Assembly: GCF_001882345.1 (NCBI RefSeq)
Contig: NZ_MINL01000001.1
Coordinates: 1,635,705-1,699,704, forward strand
Source of the DNA: Halomonas sp. QHL1
GTDB lineage: Bacteria; Pseudomonadota; Gammaproteobacteria; Pseudomonadales; Halomonadaceae
DNA: 64,000 bases
Direction: 5' to 3'
In this document: in pieces, positions 1 through 9,434 of the stretch
How positions within the stretch are numbered: position 1 is the stretch's first letter
Layout of the letters: every line of letters starts with the position of its first letter
The notes under the pieces: generated by a model
What the model was told of the DNA's origin: nothing
The model's database searches: none
The model's input: only the letters and a program-made list of their open reading frames with translations
Program-made: the position numbers and the translations under genes

Positions 1-385
1 CGGTGACCGCTACGTAGTCACCTGCAACGGCCGCCGGGTACCCCTTTCAGCTACAGGTAGAAACGGCGAAGCCGTGGCCGGAGTGCGTTACCGCGCTTGG
101 CAGCCTCCCTCGGCGCTGCATCCGCAAATTCCCATTCACGCGCCGCTGGTGTTTGATGTGGTCGACACCTGGAACCAGCGCTCAGTCGCGGGCTGTACCT
201 ACTACGTGGTGCACCCCACAGGGCGTAATTTCGATACCTTCCCGGTCAATGCGTTTGAAGCCGAAGCGCGAAGACTGGGGCGTTTTAGTGACAGCGGCCA
301 TCGCCATGGCCATCAGGTTCCCAAGCTGGAAACCCCCAGCCTGGAACTGCCGCAGACCCTCGACCTGCGCTGGACGCCTAGCTAA
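1..385 (+). CDS. DUF2126 / large transglutaminase-like protein, C-terminal fragment
   Basis: The frame is open from base 2 to a TAA at 383-385, so this is the 3' end of a gene starting before the window. It encodes about 127 residues containing RYVVTCNGRRVPL, AVAGVRYRAWQPPSALHP and HAPLVFDVVDTWN, which I recognise as the conserved C-terminus of DUF2126. In full-length proteins this domain follows a transglutaminase-like domain. It lies 96 bp upstream of an ATP-grasp/alpha-E gene and a second transglutaminase gene, the usual neighbourhood of this family, whose members are thought to belong to a peptide or amide-ligase system. The catalytic part lies outside the window, so the biochemical role cannot be read here. 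Confidence 0.85.
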   Translation, partial: GDRYVVTCNGRRVPLSATGRNGEAVAGVRYRAWQPPSALHPQIPIHAPLVFDVVDTWNQRSVAGCTYYVVHPTGRNFDTFPVNAFEAEARRLGRFSDSGHRHGHQVPKLETPSLELPQTLDLRWTPS

Positions 386-481
386 TGTTTTTAACTAATC
401 AGAAGGTACCTAAGCTAATGCTTTTCTCTTAGCGGCCAGTGCAGGATAATCCGCCACCTACTTTTTAGGATTACAAGGATA

Positions 482-2908
482 ATGACGGCCCCTGTCTCTC
501 CCTCACTTCTCGCGCCCGTGGCTAACGGGCTCGTTGAGGATTACTTAAACCAGCTAGGCAAGGGACAGCCCGGCACGTTCGACGCCATGCTCGATGGCCA
601 GGGGCAGTTACGCCGCGGCTGGCAGAGCTTGCTCGGCTCGTTGGAAAGCCTGGGCTCGTCGGGTCGTCACCAGCAGCAAGACGAGATTCAGCGTCTATTG
701 GCTGAAAACGGCGTAATTTTTAATATGCATGATGAAACCCAGGGGCGTTCGTGGCGGCTCGACCCGCTACCCTGGGTGATTGATCAACCACAGTGGCAAG
801 CATTAGAAGCAGGGCTAATCCAGCGCAGTCGTCTGCTTAGCGCCCTCTATGACGATATTTATGGGCCCAAAACGCTCTTTGAAGCGGGGCTGCTGCCCAC
901 CCAAGAGCTGCTTGCCTCAGCGCATTTATTACTGCCCTGCCACCAGTCACTGCCCAATGACCGCGCGCCGATTATTTTCCACGGCGTGGATGTAATTCAG
1001 GATACTCAGGGCCAGTGGCGGGTGATGGCAGACCGCCTACAGGCGCCATCAGGCACTGGGCTTGCACTTGAAAACCGCATACTGATGGCCCGCGCGCTGC
1101 CGGATATGTATCGCAATGCGCCATTAAAGCGGTTAGCTGGGTTTCTTGACCTACACCACCGCACGCTGATCGCCATGGCCTATCAGCATCGCGATAACCC
1201 TACGCTTATCTTATTGACGCCGGGGCCGGGGAGCCCCCGCTATTTTGAGCACGCCTATTTAGCCAACTACCTCAATATTGCACTGGTAGAAGGGCAGGAT
1301 TTGGTCGTCCGTGATACCCAGGTGTGGCTGCGCACACTGGGCGGTTTGCAGCCAGTCGATGTGATACTGCGCCACTGCGACGACGCTTACTGCGACCCTC
1401 TGGAGCTGCGCGGCGATTCGCAGTTGGGCGTACCTGGGTTACTGCAGGCCATGCGCGCAGGCGGCGTGGCGCTATCGAATGCTTTGGGTGTGGGCATTTT
1501 GGAAGCCCCGGTGTTAGCTGATTACTTACCGATGCTGTGCGAGCACCTGCTGGGTGAGACCCTGCTGTTGCCCAACGCCGATGCCTCGACTCAACCCGCC
1601 ACTGCACCGATTTTTGATAGCCACTTACAGCGCCTGGAGCCCACCACGCTCAACCTACGCTGTTTTGTAACACGCACACCCAATGCCACTGCCAAAAGCA
1701 GCACTGCTGCTAAAAGTAGCGCGACTAGCGAGTACCAAGTAATGCCCGGTGGTTTAGCCTGGGTCGGCGAGCCTGGTTCGCCGTCCTTAAGCAGCACCAT
1801 CGTTAAGGATGTGTGGGTTACGGCGGTCTCTCCCCAGCCACATGTTAGCCAGCTCCGCCAGGCCCGCGGCCCTGTGGTGGCTACCCGTGACGGCACCGAC
1901 CTACCCAGCCGAGTAGCTGAAAGCCTATTCTGGTTAGGCCGCTACGGCGAGCGCTTAGACACCCGCGCGCGACTGCTGCGTGAAGCGCTGATGAGGTTAA
2001 TGGAGTACGACCAGGATGAGATCGCCGATCAACTGCTCGATGAACTCCTGCTAGCCCTGGATATCACCACGTTAAACGAAGAGGACGAACAGCGGCTAAA
2101 GGCACCGCTGATTGGCTTTGATCTAAAGCGCGCCGCGCTGCTGGCCCAGTTTGATGACGTAGATCCTCAGGCGTTGCAGCCCCTTTTTGCACAGTTAATG
2201 CGCAACGCACGCAGCGTGCGTGACCATTTAGGCGACGACTCCTGGCGGGTAGTACACCAACTGCGCCAGCGCATGGCCACCTTCAACCCAAGCTTGGGAG
2301 CCAGCGCGGCGCGGCGCGCCTGCGAAGGGCTTTCTGCACAGCTAGCCGCCTTCTTCGGGCTATGTAACGAAACCATGCCGCATCACTACGGCTGGCGGTT
2401 TATGGATATTGGTCGCTTCCTGGATCGCGTGCTGGGACTGCTATCGCTGCTCAAGCTTACGCTCAATGCGCCGCACTCGCCGGGGCTGGCGCTATGGGAA
2501 GTCGTGCTCGCCACCACCGATAACTTTACCGCCTATCGCCGCCGCTACCGCAGCGAGCTTCACCCTGCGGCGATTCTCGATCTACTGCTGTTCGATGAAA
2601 CCAATCCCCGTTCGGTGGGCTATATGCTCAAGCGCATTGAGCGTCAGATGGATCGCCTGCCGGGCAGCTCATCGCCCTACCGCAACGCTGAGCGACGGCT
2701 GTTAATTCAGGCCAATGCCGCACTCCATCTTGCCGACATTGATCGCTTAAGCCACTTGGCCGATACCTGCGAGGCGCAAGATGCCTTAGCGCAACTGCTG
2801 GATGCACTCATTGAACCTTTAAGCGCGCTTTCTGAAGCCATTAGCCAGAGTCATTTCAGCCATGTGGAGCGGCCACGCCAGTTAGTCAGCATGGAGCCCG
2901 ATGCATGA
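482..2908 (+). CDS. Circularly permuted ATP-grasp (type 2) fused to alpha-E domain
   Basis: An 808-residue protein. Residues about 1-390 match the circularly permuted ATP-grasp type 2 family (DUF404/DUF407), with YDDIYGP, FHGVDVIQD and SNALGVGILEAP as family signatures. A Ser/Thr/Ala-rich linker lies near 400-415. From about residue 475 an alpha-E (DUF403) helical domain begins at RVAESLFWLGRYGERLD. In many bacteria these are two adjacent genes; here they are one polypeptide. The stop overlaps the start of the transglutaminase gene by 4 bp (ATGA), so the two are probably translationally coupled. Published comparative genomics proposed these domains act as an ATP-dependent peptide or amide ligase system; substrate is unknown. 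A start at 482 fits the short lead after AAGGAT. Confidence 0.85.
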   Translation: MTAPVSPSLLAPVANGLVEDYLNQLGKGQPGTFDAMLDGQGQLRRGWQSLLGSLESLGSSGRHQQQDEIQRLLAENGVIFNMHDETQGRSWRLDPLPWVIDQPQWQALEAGLIQRSRLLSALYDDIYGPKTLFEAGLLPTQELLASAHLLLPCHQSLPNDRAPIIFHGVDVIQDTQGQWRVMADRLQAPSGTGLALENRILMARALPDMYRNAPLKRLAGFLDLHHRTLIAMAYQHRDNPTLILLTPGPGSPRYFEHAYLANYLNIALVEGQDLVVRDTQVWLRTLGGLQPVDVILRHCDDAYCDPLELRGDSQLGVPGLLQAMRAGGVALSNALGVGILEAPVLADYLPMLCEHLLGETLLLPNADASTQPATAPIFDSHLQRLEPTTLNLRCFVTRTPNATAKSSTAAKSSATSEYQVMPGGLAWVGEPGSPSLSSTIVKDVWVTAVSPQPHVSQLRQARGPVVATRDGTDLPSRVAESLFWLGRYGERLDTRARLLREALMRLMEYDQDEIADQLLDELLLALDITTLNEEDEQRLKAPLIGFDLKRAALLAQFDDVDPQALQPLFAQLMRNARSVRDHLGDDSWRVVHQLRQRMATFNPSLGASAARRACEGLSAQLAAFFGLCNETMPHHYGWRFMDIGRFLDRVLGLLSLLKLTLNAPHSPGLALWEVVLATTDNFTAYRRRYRSELHPAAILDLLLFDETNPRSVGYMLKRIERQMDRLPGSSSPYRNAERRLLIQANAALHLADIDRLSHLADTCEAQDALAQLLDALIEPLSALSEAISQSHFSHVERPRQLVSMEPDA

Positions 2909-3771
2909 ACTACACGCTGCGCCATACCACCCGCTACCACTACAGCGCGCCAGTAACACTGTGCCATAGCGAAGCGCGGGTGCTACCGCGCAAAACCCCA
3001 CACCAGCAGTGTGGCGCATCAGAACTGCAGATCAGCCCCGCGCCGCAGATACAGATGGAGCGCCGCGATGTATTCGGCAATCGAGTGCTCTATTTCGCTA
3101 TGGAGGAAGTCCATCAAACGTTGGATGTCACCGTGGTAACGCCGCTGAGCACACAACCCTTAGCAACGCTACCGCCTACCTCCACAGCGTGGGAAAGCGT
3201 TGCTCAGCAACTTAACCAGGCAAACAGCTTTGATATTCAACTCTACCGCCTCGACTCACCGTTTATCCGCCGCAACGACGAGCTAGCCAATTTTGCCCAC
3301 AGCTGCTTTACCCCAGGCAGGCCGATAGTCGAGGCGGCTTTAGCGCTTAACGAACTAATTTACAAAACGTTTGGGTATGATCCCAGCTTCACCACGCTGG
3401 CGACGCCGCTTAGCGAGGTACTCGCCAGCCGACGCGGGGTCTGTCAGGACTTTGCTCATCTGGCGATTGGTGCATTGCGCTCGGTAGGCCTCGCTGCACG
3501 CTATGTCAGCGGTTACTTAGAAACTCAGCCGCCGCCTGGGCAGCCACGGCTGATAGGCGCAGATGCTTCCCATGCGTGGCTGGCTACCTGGATTCCTGAA
3601 TGGGGTTGGCTGGCCCTTGACCCCACCAACGGCACCGTGGCTGGCGAGCAGCACCCGGTGTTGGCCTGGGGGCGGGATTACGCCGATGTCGCCCCGCTCA
3701 AAGGCGTTATGAACGGAGGCGGTGAGCACCGGCTGGAAGTCGAAGTCGATGTGATGCCGTTGGCGGGTTGA
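2905..3771 (+). CDS. Transglutaminase-like cysteine peptidase
   Basis: A 288-residue protein with an N-terminal bacterial transglutaminase-like beta domain (about 1-80, beginning YTLRHTTRYHYSAPV) and a transglutaminase core. The catalytic triad is visible: Cys near residue 180 in RRGVCQDFAH, His near 222 in DASHAWLATW and Asp near 239 in LDPTNG. No signal peptide is evident, so it is probably cytoplasmic. Its start overlaps the stop of the ATP-grasp/alpha-E fusion, and a DUF2126 gene lies upstream, forming the usual three-part cluster. In this setting the enzyme probably cleaves or rearranges amide bonds in the product of the ligase; that is inference from context. Confidence 0.85.
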   Translation: MNYTLRHTTRYHYSAPVTLCHSEARVLPRKTPHQQCGASELQISPAPQIQMERRDVFGNRVLYFAMEEVHQTLDVTVVTPLSTQPLATLPPTSTAWESVAQQLNQANSFDIQLYRLDSPFIRRNDELANFAHSCFTPGRPIVEAALALNELIYKTFGYDPSFTTLATPLSEVLASRRGVCQDFAHLAIGALRSVGLAARYVSGYLETQPPPGQPRLIGADASHAWLATWIPEWGWLALDPTNGTVAGEQHPVLAWGRDYADVAPLKGVMNGGGEHRLEVEVDVMPLAG

Positions 3772-3788
3772 TACCCGCCAACTGGATA

Positions 3789-4496
3789 TTAGGCCGACTC
3801 GTAGGCGGCCTTGAGGCGATAAAACTCTTCTACAATAGCGGCCATTTCATCGGCGTCGTAGTCACAAAGGCCGCTTACTACCAGCTTTTTGGAGCCCACC
3901 CCTACGGCTTCACCAGCGGACTCAATCGAGAACTCCAGCAACGCATCGGCGCGTTTACCCTGAACCTCTAGCGAAGAGTGGTTCAGCGTTAAGCCCGGCG
4001 AAAAGCCATCCAACCGCTCCAGTGAAAAGCCCATGCTATCGTAGATCACCAGTGGGCGTTTAGGGTTAAACATAACCCCGTGCTCTTCCATCAGCGGTTT
4101 GAGGTAGTGCGGGAAATTTTTGCCTGAAAACGCGACATAGCAGCGTGCAAAGGCTTCCACCACAGCGGGATCGTGGGTAATGTCACCGCTACGCACTACC
4201 TGCAAGTAGCATTTGCCGCTCTCATCGCAGACATGAAGTACACCATCCTCTGCTTCGCTAAACTTCAACGGCGTGTCAGCACCTACCATGTTGGTGAAGC
4301 GAAATTCCATTTGCCGCGACAACCCAAACTTTGTGAGTATCAGTACAAACAGCAGATCCCCAGGCACACAAAAACGGCGTGCATCCGGGTTATGGATAGG
4401 GTTGTAGTCACCAGCCACGCCTTTTGCGAAGCGACTGGCCTGCTCTGCGGAGATCACTACATACTCCCCGCGCTGCGCGTAAAAATCCTTGAACAT
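3789..4496 (-). CDS. DUF3581 family protein, hot-dog/MaoC-like
   Basis: A 235-residue protein of the DUF3581 family. Residues about 28-50 read AGDYNPIHNPDARRF followed by CVPGDLLF, which resembles the hydratase signature of MaoC-like hot-dog folds (D/N-x-N-P-I-H ... VPG). The rest carries family motifs such as FSGKNFPHYLKPLMEEHG. No signal peptide or membrane segment is seen, so it should be cytosolic. It is convergent with the transglutaminase gene and divergent from the AsmA-like gene, and so is a single-gene unit. The hot-dog resemblance suggests binding of an acyl-CoA or acyl thioester, but no enzyme activity can be assigned. Confidence 0.75.
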   Translation of the reverse strand: MFKDFYAQRGEYVVISAEQASRFAKGVAGDYNPIHNPDARRFCVPGDLLFVLILTKFGLSRQMEFRFTNMVGADTPLKFSEAEDGVLHVCDESGKCYLQVVRSGDITHDPAVVEAFARCYVAFSGKNFPHYLKPLMEEHGVMFNPKRPLVIYDSMGFSLERLDGFSPGLTLNHSSLEVQGKRADALLEFSIESAGEAVGVGSKKLVVSGLCDYDADEMAAIVEEFYRLKAAYESA

Positions 4497-4605
4497 GGCG
4501 TTTGTTGCCTGCCTAGCGTTGAAATCGAAGACCCGTCACTGCCCAACGCCGCGCATAATGCCATAAAACACGCCCAAACAGGAGTTATCTGCTAGGGAAA
4601 CCATT

Positions 4606-7563
4606 ATGCCAGACGCGAACACTCGTAAAAATCGCCTGCCTCGCCTACTGCTGAGGGTGTTGATTAGCCTACTGTTTCTCATCCTTATTTGGGTGGCGGG
4701 CAGTTATTGGCTGCTTAATAGCCAGTGGCTGCCAGCGCGTATTTCACAATTTGAGGGCATCGACATTCGCTGGGAGCAAGGCGTCAGTCGACACCCAGGT
4801 CGCTGGGAAGTCGAGGGACTCTATTTAGCCCGTGAAGATGAAGCACTGCCCATCTCAATTGAGGCCGAACGCGCCACTCTTTCGCTCTCGCTACTAGCCC
4901 TGTTGCGCGGCGAACTGCATATCGACGCACTCGATGCCGAGGGCATCCGCCGCCTGACCGTGGGTGACATCGCACTTGAAGCTGACGGCCAGCTGCAAGT
5001 AACGGAGACCACGCTAAGTCGCGACACCTTAGCGATCCCTAACGTTTACCTCGCCATCACTAATGGTCGTTTAGTTCGCCTAAGTGATCAAGCCACCTTA
5101 GTCCGCGCTATCAATCTTAACGCTGATGCGACGCTCAAAACGATAATCCCTGTCGACGCCACCAGCGGCGAGTTGAACCCTGATTTACTTGCTGCGCTGT
5201 CTGCACAGCTACAGTTGGATGCCCAGGCAGATGCCTGGGATGTCTTTATGCCCTATCTAGACGCCCTGCCCTGGCTAACCCTAGCGGGGCGCGGGGCCCT
5301 GACGGGGGAGCTGGAGCTAACCGCTGGCAAGTTACAACCCGGCAGCGAATTGATGCTGGACGCCCCTTTGCTGAACTTAACAGTTGATGAGCAGCGTCTG
5401 CGCAGGCCCAGCGACTCTCCACGCTGGCTAGTGGCGGATAACCCACCGCCTCGCCACACGGCTAAGGGTGAAGGTCAGGTTCGCTTGGCGGTTGAGAACG
5501 ATCAACTGCATTTTTCAACGCAGCTGAACGATGTTGAGCTAGCCGACACACACCCTTACGCAGAGCACGCCGAGCTTCGCCTTGCTACCCAAATTCCCAA
5601 TCAGCGCCTGGATCAACTCGACCTACCCACGGCGGCGACGCTAGCGTTGCAAGGTGACATCACCCGCCTGGATATGCTGAACCGGTATCTTTCACCCGGT
5701 GCAGAGGGAGAGAGCACTGAACTAGAAGACATCCGCGTTTCAGGCCATGGCCAAATTGAAGCCTTTGCCAACATTCTCGAATCGCGCCCTTTTGATGCCC
5801 AGCTGAGCATTCAAGCACCCGAGTTGAAGGCGGATACACGGGGGTTCACCGCCCTGGGGAGCGGCTCGCTTAATGCCCAACTGACACCGCAAGAGGTCAT
5901 TGAGGCAACGCTCAACTTTTCCGACGCCACGCTGCACCACCAAGAGCGCCTGCTGCTTGACGATGCCGCTATCAACGTCGTGGCATTGAGCCCAGTTGAT
6001 CCTGAAAAGACCCGCGAAGAGGCATCCGCGACTTTAAGCTGGCAATCCGCGCGTCTGCCTAATATTGACGCTCTACAACCCTATTTAGGTGCCATTTTAC
6101 CTGACCCCGTGCCACTGCAGTTACTCAGCGGGGAAGCCACTAGCCACGGCCAGCTCACCATGGCGTCAAAACAGCTCAGCGGAGAGGTGCATTTAGCCGG
6201 AAACGGGCTTACCACTCGTTGGCAACACGGTGAACAAGACGGCACGTTAACCAGTGATATGCAGCTTTTACTGCCCATTCAGCAGGCGGCAATGGATGGC
6301 TCAACGCTGAATATCAGCGGCACCCGGTTGAGCTGGCAAGTGGCCGATGTCGACCAACCTAGTGAGCGCTTAGCGAGCGTATTAGTGTTAAATGATGGTC
6401 GTTTTCAACGCCGAGGTAACGTACCAAGCGGGCAATTTTCACTAGAAGGAAGCGTGCAACGGCTGGGCTTTTTAAATGCGTTTTTGCCTGACGCTCACGG
6501 TTTGGCCATCGCGGGAGAAGGCCAGCTCTTTGCTCAGGGCGCCTTTCGCAATAACCACTTGCTGGCACCCACTCGGCTGCGGGTCAAAGCTGACCAGCTA
6601 GAGGTTATGTTTTTAGACTATCTCGCCAGCGGGCGTGGCGAACTCACCGCCCAACTGGACAGCACAGAGCAGGCCCAGCTCTCGCTTGGCATCCCCCGCT
6701 TTGCCCTCAGGCGCCAAGACGATGACAGCCCCCACCTACAGGGTCGTCATTTTGCCCTCACCACGCAAACCGAGCGCTTTAGCGATGTGCTTGAATCTCC
6801 CCAGCCAGAGCACTTCACCACACGTATTGCGCTACCGATTACCGAGGTGCCCGACTTCACCCGTTACAACCGCTACCTGCCCGAAGGTGCAGGTATTACG
6901 TTGCTGGATGGGCAAGCCAGCCTAGAAAGCGAGTGGCTGCTGGAGGGCTTAAACGCCCAGGGTGAAATTACCCTACGCGCCTTTGGTGCAGAGTTAGCGC
7001 TGCTGGATCAGCAGCTTAGCGGCGACGTGCATCTCGACTTAAATCTCACCGACGGCAACCTGGGAACTCGTCGCTTTATCGCCGACGACTCATTTCTACG
7101 CCTTGAGAACGTTAGCCGACAAAGTGAAAACGGCTCTGCAGATGCCGGTTGGTGGGTAACGCTTTCCATGCTCGATGCGCAGTTGGCGTGGGAAGACCCT
7201 ATTCGTCTCGTCAGCCAGCTTAACCTTGAGATGCGTGATACCGGGTTGCTCGCCCGGCTATTTCTCGCCCGCGCAAGGGATAGCGACTGGCTAGGGCGAC
7301 TGCTGAATGTTCACGATATAGAGGGCAGCGCGCAGCTTGAAGTAAGCGGCGAGCAGATCAGCCTCAGCGACTTGACGCTCACCGGTGGCCCGCTGCTGCT
7401 ACTTTCTGATGTCACTCTGGCAGAGCGCAGCGCGAACGGCGCGCTATACGCGCGCCTTGGCATGCTTGGATTAGGAGTAGAACTTGAGGACAGCGAACCA
7501 ACGTTAAAAGTTATTCAACCGCGCCGCTGGTTTGATCGCTGGCGGGAAGCCAATGGCAGGTAA
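4606..7563 (+). CDS. AsmA/TamB-like inner-membrane protein
   Basis: A 985-residue protein with a basic N-terminus, one membrane helix at about residues 13-35 (LLLRVLISLLFLILIWVAG) and a very long periplasmic region rich in alternating hydrophobic beta-strand patterns. This architecture is that of AsmA-superfamily proteins, which are thought to form grooved beta-structures that move phospholipid between the two membranes of Gram-negative cells. Repeated segments such as LNLEMRDTGLLARLFLARAR and the C-terminal RPRRWFDRW-like end support an AsmA-type fold, though I cannot place it in the YhdP, TamB or AsmA subfamily with certainty. It is divergent from DUF3581 and convergent with the TRIC-type channel gene. 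Confidence 0.7.
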   Translation: MPDANTRKNRLPRLLLRVLISLLFLILIWVAGSYWLLNSQWLPARISQFEGIDIRWEQGVSRHPGRWEVEGLYLAREDEALPISIEAERATLSLSLLALLRGELHIDALDAEGIRRLTVGDIALEADGQLQVTETTLSRDTLAIPNVYLAITNGRLVRLSDQATLVRAINLNADATLKTIIPVDATSGELNPDLLAALSAQLQLDAQADAWDVFMPYLDALPWLTLAGRGALTGELELTAGKLQPGSELMLDAPLLNLTVDEQRLRRPSDSPRWLVADNPPPRHTAKGEGQVRLAVENDQLHFSTQLNDVELADTHPYAEHAELRLATQIPNQRLDQLDLPTAATLALQGDITRLDMLNRYLSPGAEGESTELEDIRVSGHGQIEAFANILESRPFDAQLSIQAPELKADTRGFTALGSGSLNAQLTPQEVIEATLNFSDATLHHQERLLLDDAAINVVALSPVDPEKTREEASATLSWQSARLPNIDALQPYLGAILPDPVPLQLLSGEATSHGQLTMASKQLSGEVHLAGNGLTTRWQHGEQDGTLTSDMQLLLPIQQAAMDGSTLNISGTRLSWQVADVDQPSERLASVLVLNDGRFQRRGNVPSGQFSLEGSVQRLGFLNAFLPDAHGLAIAGEGQLFAQGAFRNNHLLAPTRLRVKADQLEVMFLDYLASGRGELTAQLDSTEQAQLSLGIPRFALRRQDDDSPHLQGRHFALTTQTERFSDVLESPQPEHFTTRIALPITEVPDFTRYNRYLPEGAGITLLDGQASLESEWLLEGLNAQGEITLRAFGAELALLDQQLSGDVHLDLNLTDGNLGTRRFIADDSFLRLENVSRQSENGSADAGWWVTLSMLDAQLAWEDPIRLVSQLNLEMRDTGLLARLFLARARDSDWLGRLLNVHDIEGSAQLEVSGEQISLSDLTLTGGPLLLLSDVTLAERSANGALYARLGMLGLGVELEDSEPTLKVIQPRRWFDRWREANGR

Positions 7564-7579
7564 TACAAATAACCGTTGC

Positions 7580-8317
7580 CTAGCGTTTTTTGCGCTCACG
7601 ACGAATCATCCTGACGCGTTCTTTAGCTTTTTGCGGCGTAGAAAGCGGTGCAGCCGCCTCATCATGGGTTTTCGGCGGCACCGTTACCCAGGCAAATACC
7701 GGCAACGCCAAATGCCAATGGATAGCCGCCAAACGCAGCCCAAGGGTAACGCTTAGCGAGGCGGCAATCGCCATAGTCAGCGGCGCCTCCAGCGCATGTA
7801 GCACCACGTACACGATTCCCCCCGCCATTGCTGCCGTCGCATAGACCTCTTCGCGCAGCACCATAGGCACTCGTTGGGCCAACACATCACGGATCATGCC
7901 GCCTGCCACGCCGGTCATCATGCCCATCAACACTGCCACCATGCCAGACGTGCCCAGCAGCAGCGCTTTATGAGCGCCAATAACCGTGAAAAGTGCCAGC
8001 CCAAACGCATCGGCGATCGGTAAAAAGCCCCGGGATAGGCGGTGGATATAGTGAAAGCCCATCAGCGAGACACCCACGGTGGCTAAAATTACCCACAGGT
8101 AGGTTGGATCGGTGACCCAGAACACCGGCCTTACGCCAAGCACTAAATCGCGCAGCGTGCCCCCACCAATGCCGGTCACCGCAGCCAGCACCAGCATGCC
8201 GATCGGATCCATGCGCGACCGGCACGCCAAAATCACGCCCGAGAGCGCAAACACGATGACACCCGCCATATCCAGCCAGTAGACCACGCCCGACACGCCC
8301 TTCTCCTTTGCTCGCAA
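7580..8317 (-). CDS. Trimeric intracellular cation (TRIC/UPF0126) family channel
   Basis: A 245-residue membrane protein with about seven hydrophobic helices arranged as two similar three-helix units, each with a glycine-rich motif: GIGGGTLRDLVLG in the first and GVAGGMIRDVLAQRVPMVLREEVYA in the second. This duplicated pattern is the hallmark of UPF0126 (E. coli YadS/YicG), now grouped with TRIC-type cation channels. It sits in the inner membrane. The last 30 residues are basic and charged (RERKKR), a cytoplasmic tail longer than in many homologues. It is transcribed alone, convergent with the AsmA-like gene and upstream of the DUF305 gene on the same strand. Confidence 0.85.
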   Translation of the reverse strand: MRAKEKGVSGVVYWLDMAGVIVFALSGVILACRSRMDPIGMLVLAAVTGIGGGTLRDLVLGVRPVFWVTDPTYLWVILATVGVSLMGFHYIHRLSRGFLPIADAFGLALFTVIGAHKALLLGTSGMVAVLMGMMTGVAGGMIRDVLAQRVPMVLREEVYATAAMAGGIVYVVLHALEAPLTMAIAASLSVTLGLRLAAIHWHLALPVFAWVTVPPKTHDEAAAPLSTPQKAKERVRMIRRERKKR

Positions 8318-8384
8318 TCTATGAAGGCAGGCAGGATAGCACTCTCTTAGTCATTATTGGCACAACCTACTGGTCACACCTCAT

Positions 8385-8816
8385 TTAATGGCCTTGGCGC
8401 TTCAACCACTCTCTCAAGAAAGCAATTTCACTCTCCTGAGCAGCAATAATTTCCTCGGCCAGTTGGCGAATCTCCTCATCTTCGCCGTGCTCCAGCACAA
8501 TTTCAGCCATGGCGATGGCGCCTTCGTGGTGGGGGATCATACCTTGCGCGAAATCGACATCGGGGTTGCCTGTGAACGCCATTGCCATGTCTTCATGCAT
8601 TCGATCACTGGCGGCTTGGTAGGCGGCTACGGCAGGGTTGTCGCCGTGGGTGTCAGTAGTGGTACTGTGCTCGCCGTGGCTGCCATGGTGACCGTGCTCT
8701 TGGGCATAGACAGACGGCGCGATCAGCACTCCAGCTACTACACATAGGCTTGCAGCCATTTTCAATGCAGCGAGTGGTCGGAAAGTGGACAACGGGCTAT
8801 TGGCATAAATCGGCAT
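8385..8816 (-). CDS. Exported DUF305 protein, histidine-rich
   Basis: A 143-residue protein with a Sec signal peptide at about residues 1-38 (cleavage probably after VYAQ). A short His-rich stretch follows (HGHHGSHGEH), then a DUF305 four-helix domain with the signature VDFAQGMIPHHEGAIAMAE and a second helix EIRQLAEEIIAAQESEI. DUF305 belongs to the ferritin-like superfamily, and the MIPHH motif is often found in copper- or metal-associated periplasmic proteins. A role in periplasmic metal handling is therefore plausible, based on the family and the His-rich segment rather than on neighbours, since no metal transporter is adjacent. Confidence 0.85.
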   Translation of the reverse strand: MPIYANSPLSTFRPLAALKMAASLCVVAGVLIAPSVYAQEHGHHGSHGEHSTTTDTHGDNPAVAAYQAASDRMHEDMAMAFTGNPDVDFAQGMIPHHEGAIAMAEIVLEHGEDEEIRQLAEEIIAAQESEIAFLREWLKRQGH

Positions 8817-8937
8817 AGCAGTACTCTTATCGACAATAGTGGTAACTAAAGTTTAAAACCTACAGGCAGCACACAGGTCAAGACGTGCCAAGTGGGTTAC
8901 CCTGTAAAGCATCACCCATACATGCATTGGAGAGCAT

Positions 8938-9432
8938 ATGGACTGGAACCCGGCTTATAGCTGGCTGGTACTTGCCTTGTTGCTGAGTTTGGCAGAGCTA
9001 ACTTCTGGCGCGATGGTGCTGCTTGCACTGGGTATTGCCGCGGCGCTAACAGCGGCGGTTACTGCACTGGGGTTAACGCTTCCTTGGCAACTGCTCAGCA
9101 TGGGGATTTTTACCGGGGTACTGTTGCCGCTATGCATCATGGTCATTCGTCCGCGCTTCTCCCCCCGCGGCGTTGCTTATGGCACAACAGGCACGGGCGT
9201 GGAGAAAGGTAATCGCTACACTACTCTGCGCCGCGATTTTGATGACGCTACTGGTATTAAAGTCAACGGTGATTTCTATCGCTTACGCGTACTTGATAGC
9301 GGTGAAACTGAATTACCTAACGGTACCCCGGTCGTATTTAGACGTTTTGAAGGCACCACTGCGCTGGTCGCACTACATCAGCCTGACGACATTGCCCCTC
9401 AAGATGACAATTCCCAACGCAAGGAGCCTTAA
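8938..9432 (+). CDS. NfeD-like membrane protein
   Basis: A 164-residue protein with two or three closely spaced N-terminal membrane helices (about residues 8-70) followed by a small soluble domain. The soluble part contains GTGVEKGNRYTTLRRDFDDA and GDFYRLRVLDSGE, the OB-fold type of the short NfeD class. It ends 2 bp before the start of an SPFH-domain gene, and a ribosome-binding site (AAGGAG) for that gene lies within its last codons. NfeD and stomatin-like proteins are coded together in many bacteria, where they assemble into membrane complexes linked to flotillin-like microdomains. The pairing makes this assignment secure even though overall similarity in the family is low. Confidence 0.85.
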   Translation: MDWNPAYSWLVLALLLSLAELTSGAMVLLALGIAAALTAAVTALGLTLPWQLLSMGIFTGVLLPLCIMVIRPRFSPRGVAYGTTGTGVEKGNRYTTLRRDFDDATGIKVNGDFYRLRVLDSGETELPNGTPVVFRRFEGTTALVALHQPDDIAPQDDNSQRKEP

Positions 9433-9434
9433 CG

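Noticed and set aside
4173..4595. 140-codon plus-strand frame over the DUF3581 gene
   Set aside because: Antisense shadow of a well-supported gene, without motif or ribosome-binding site.
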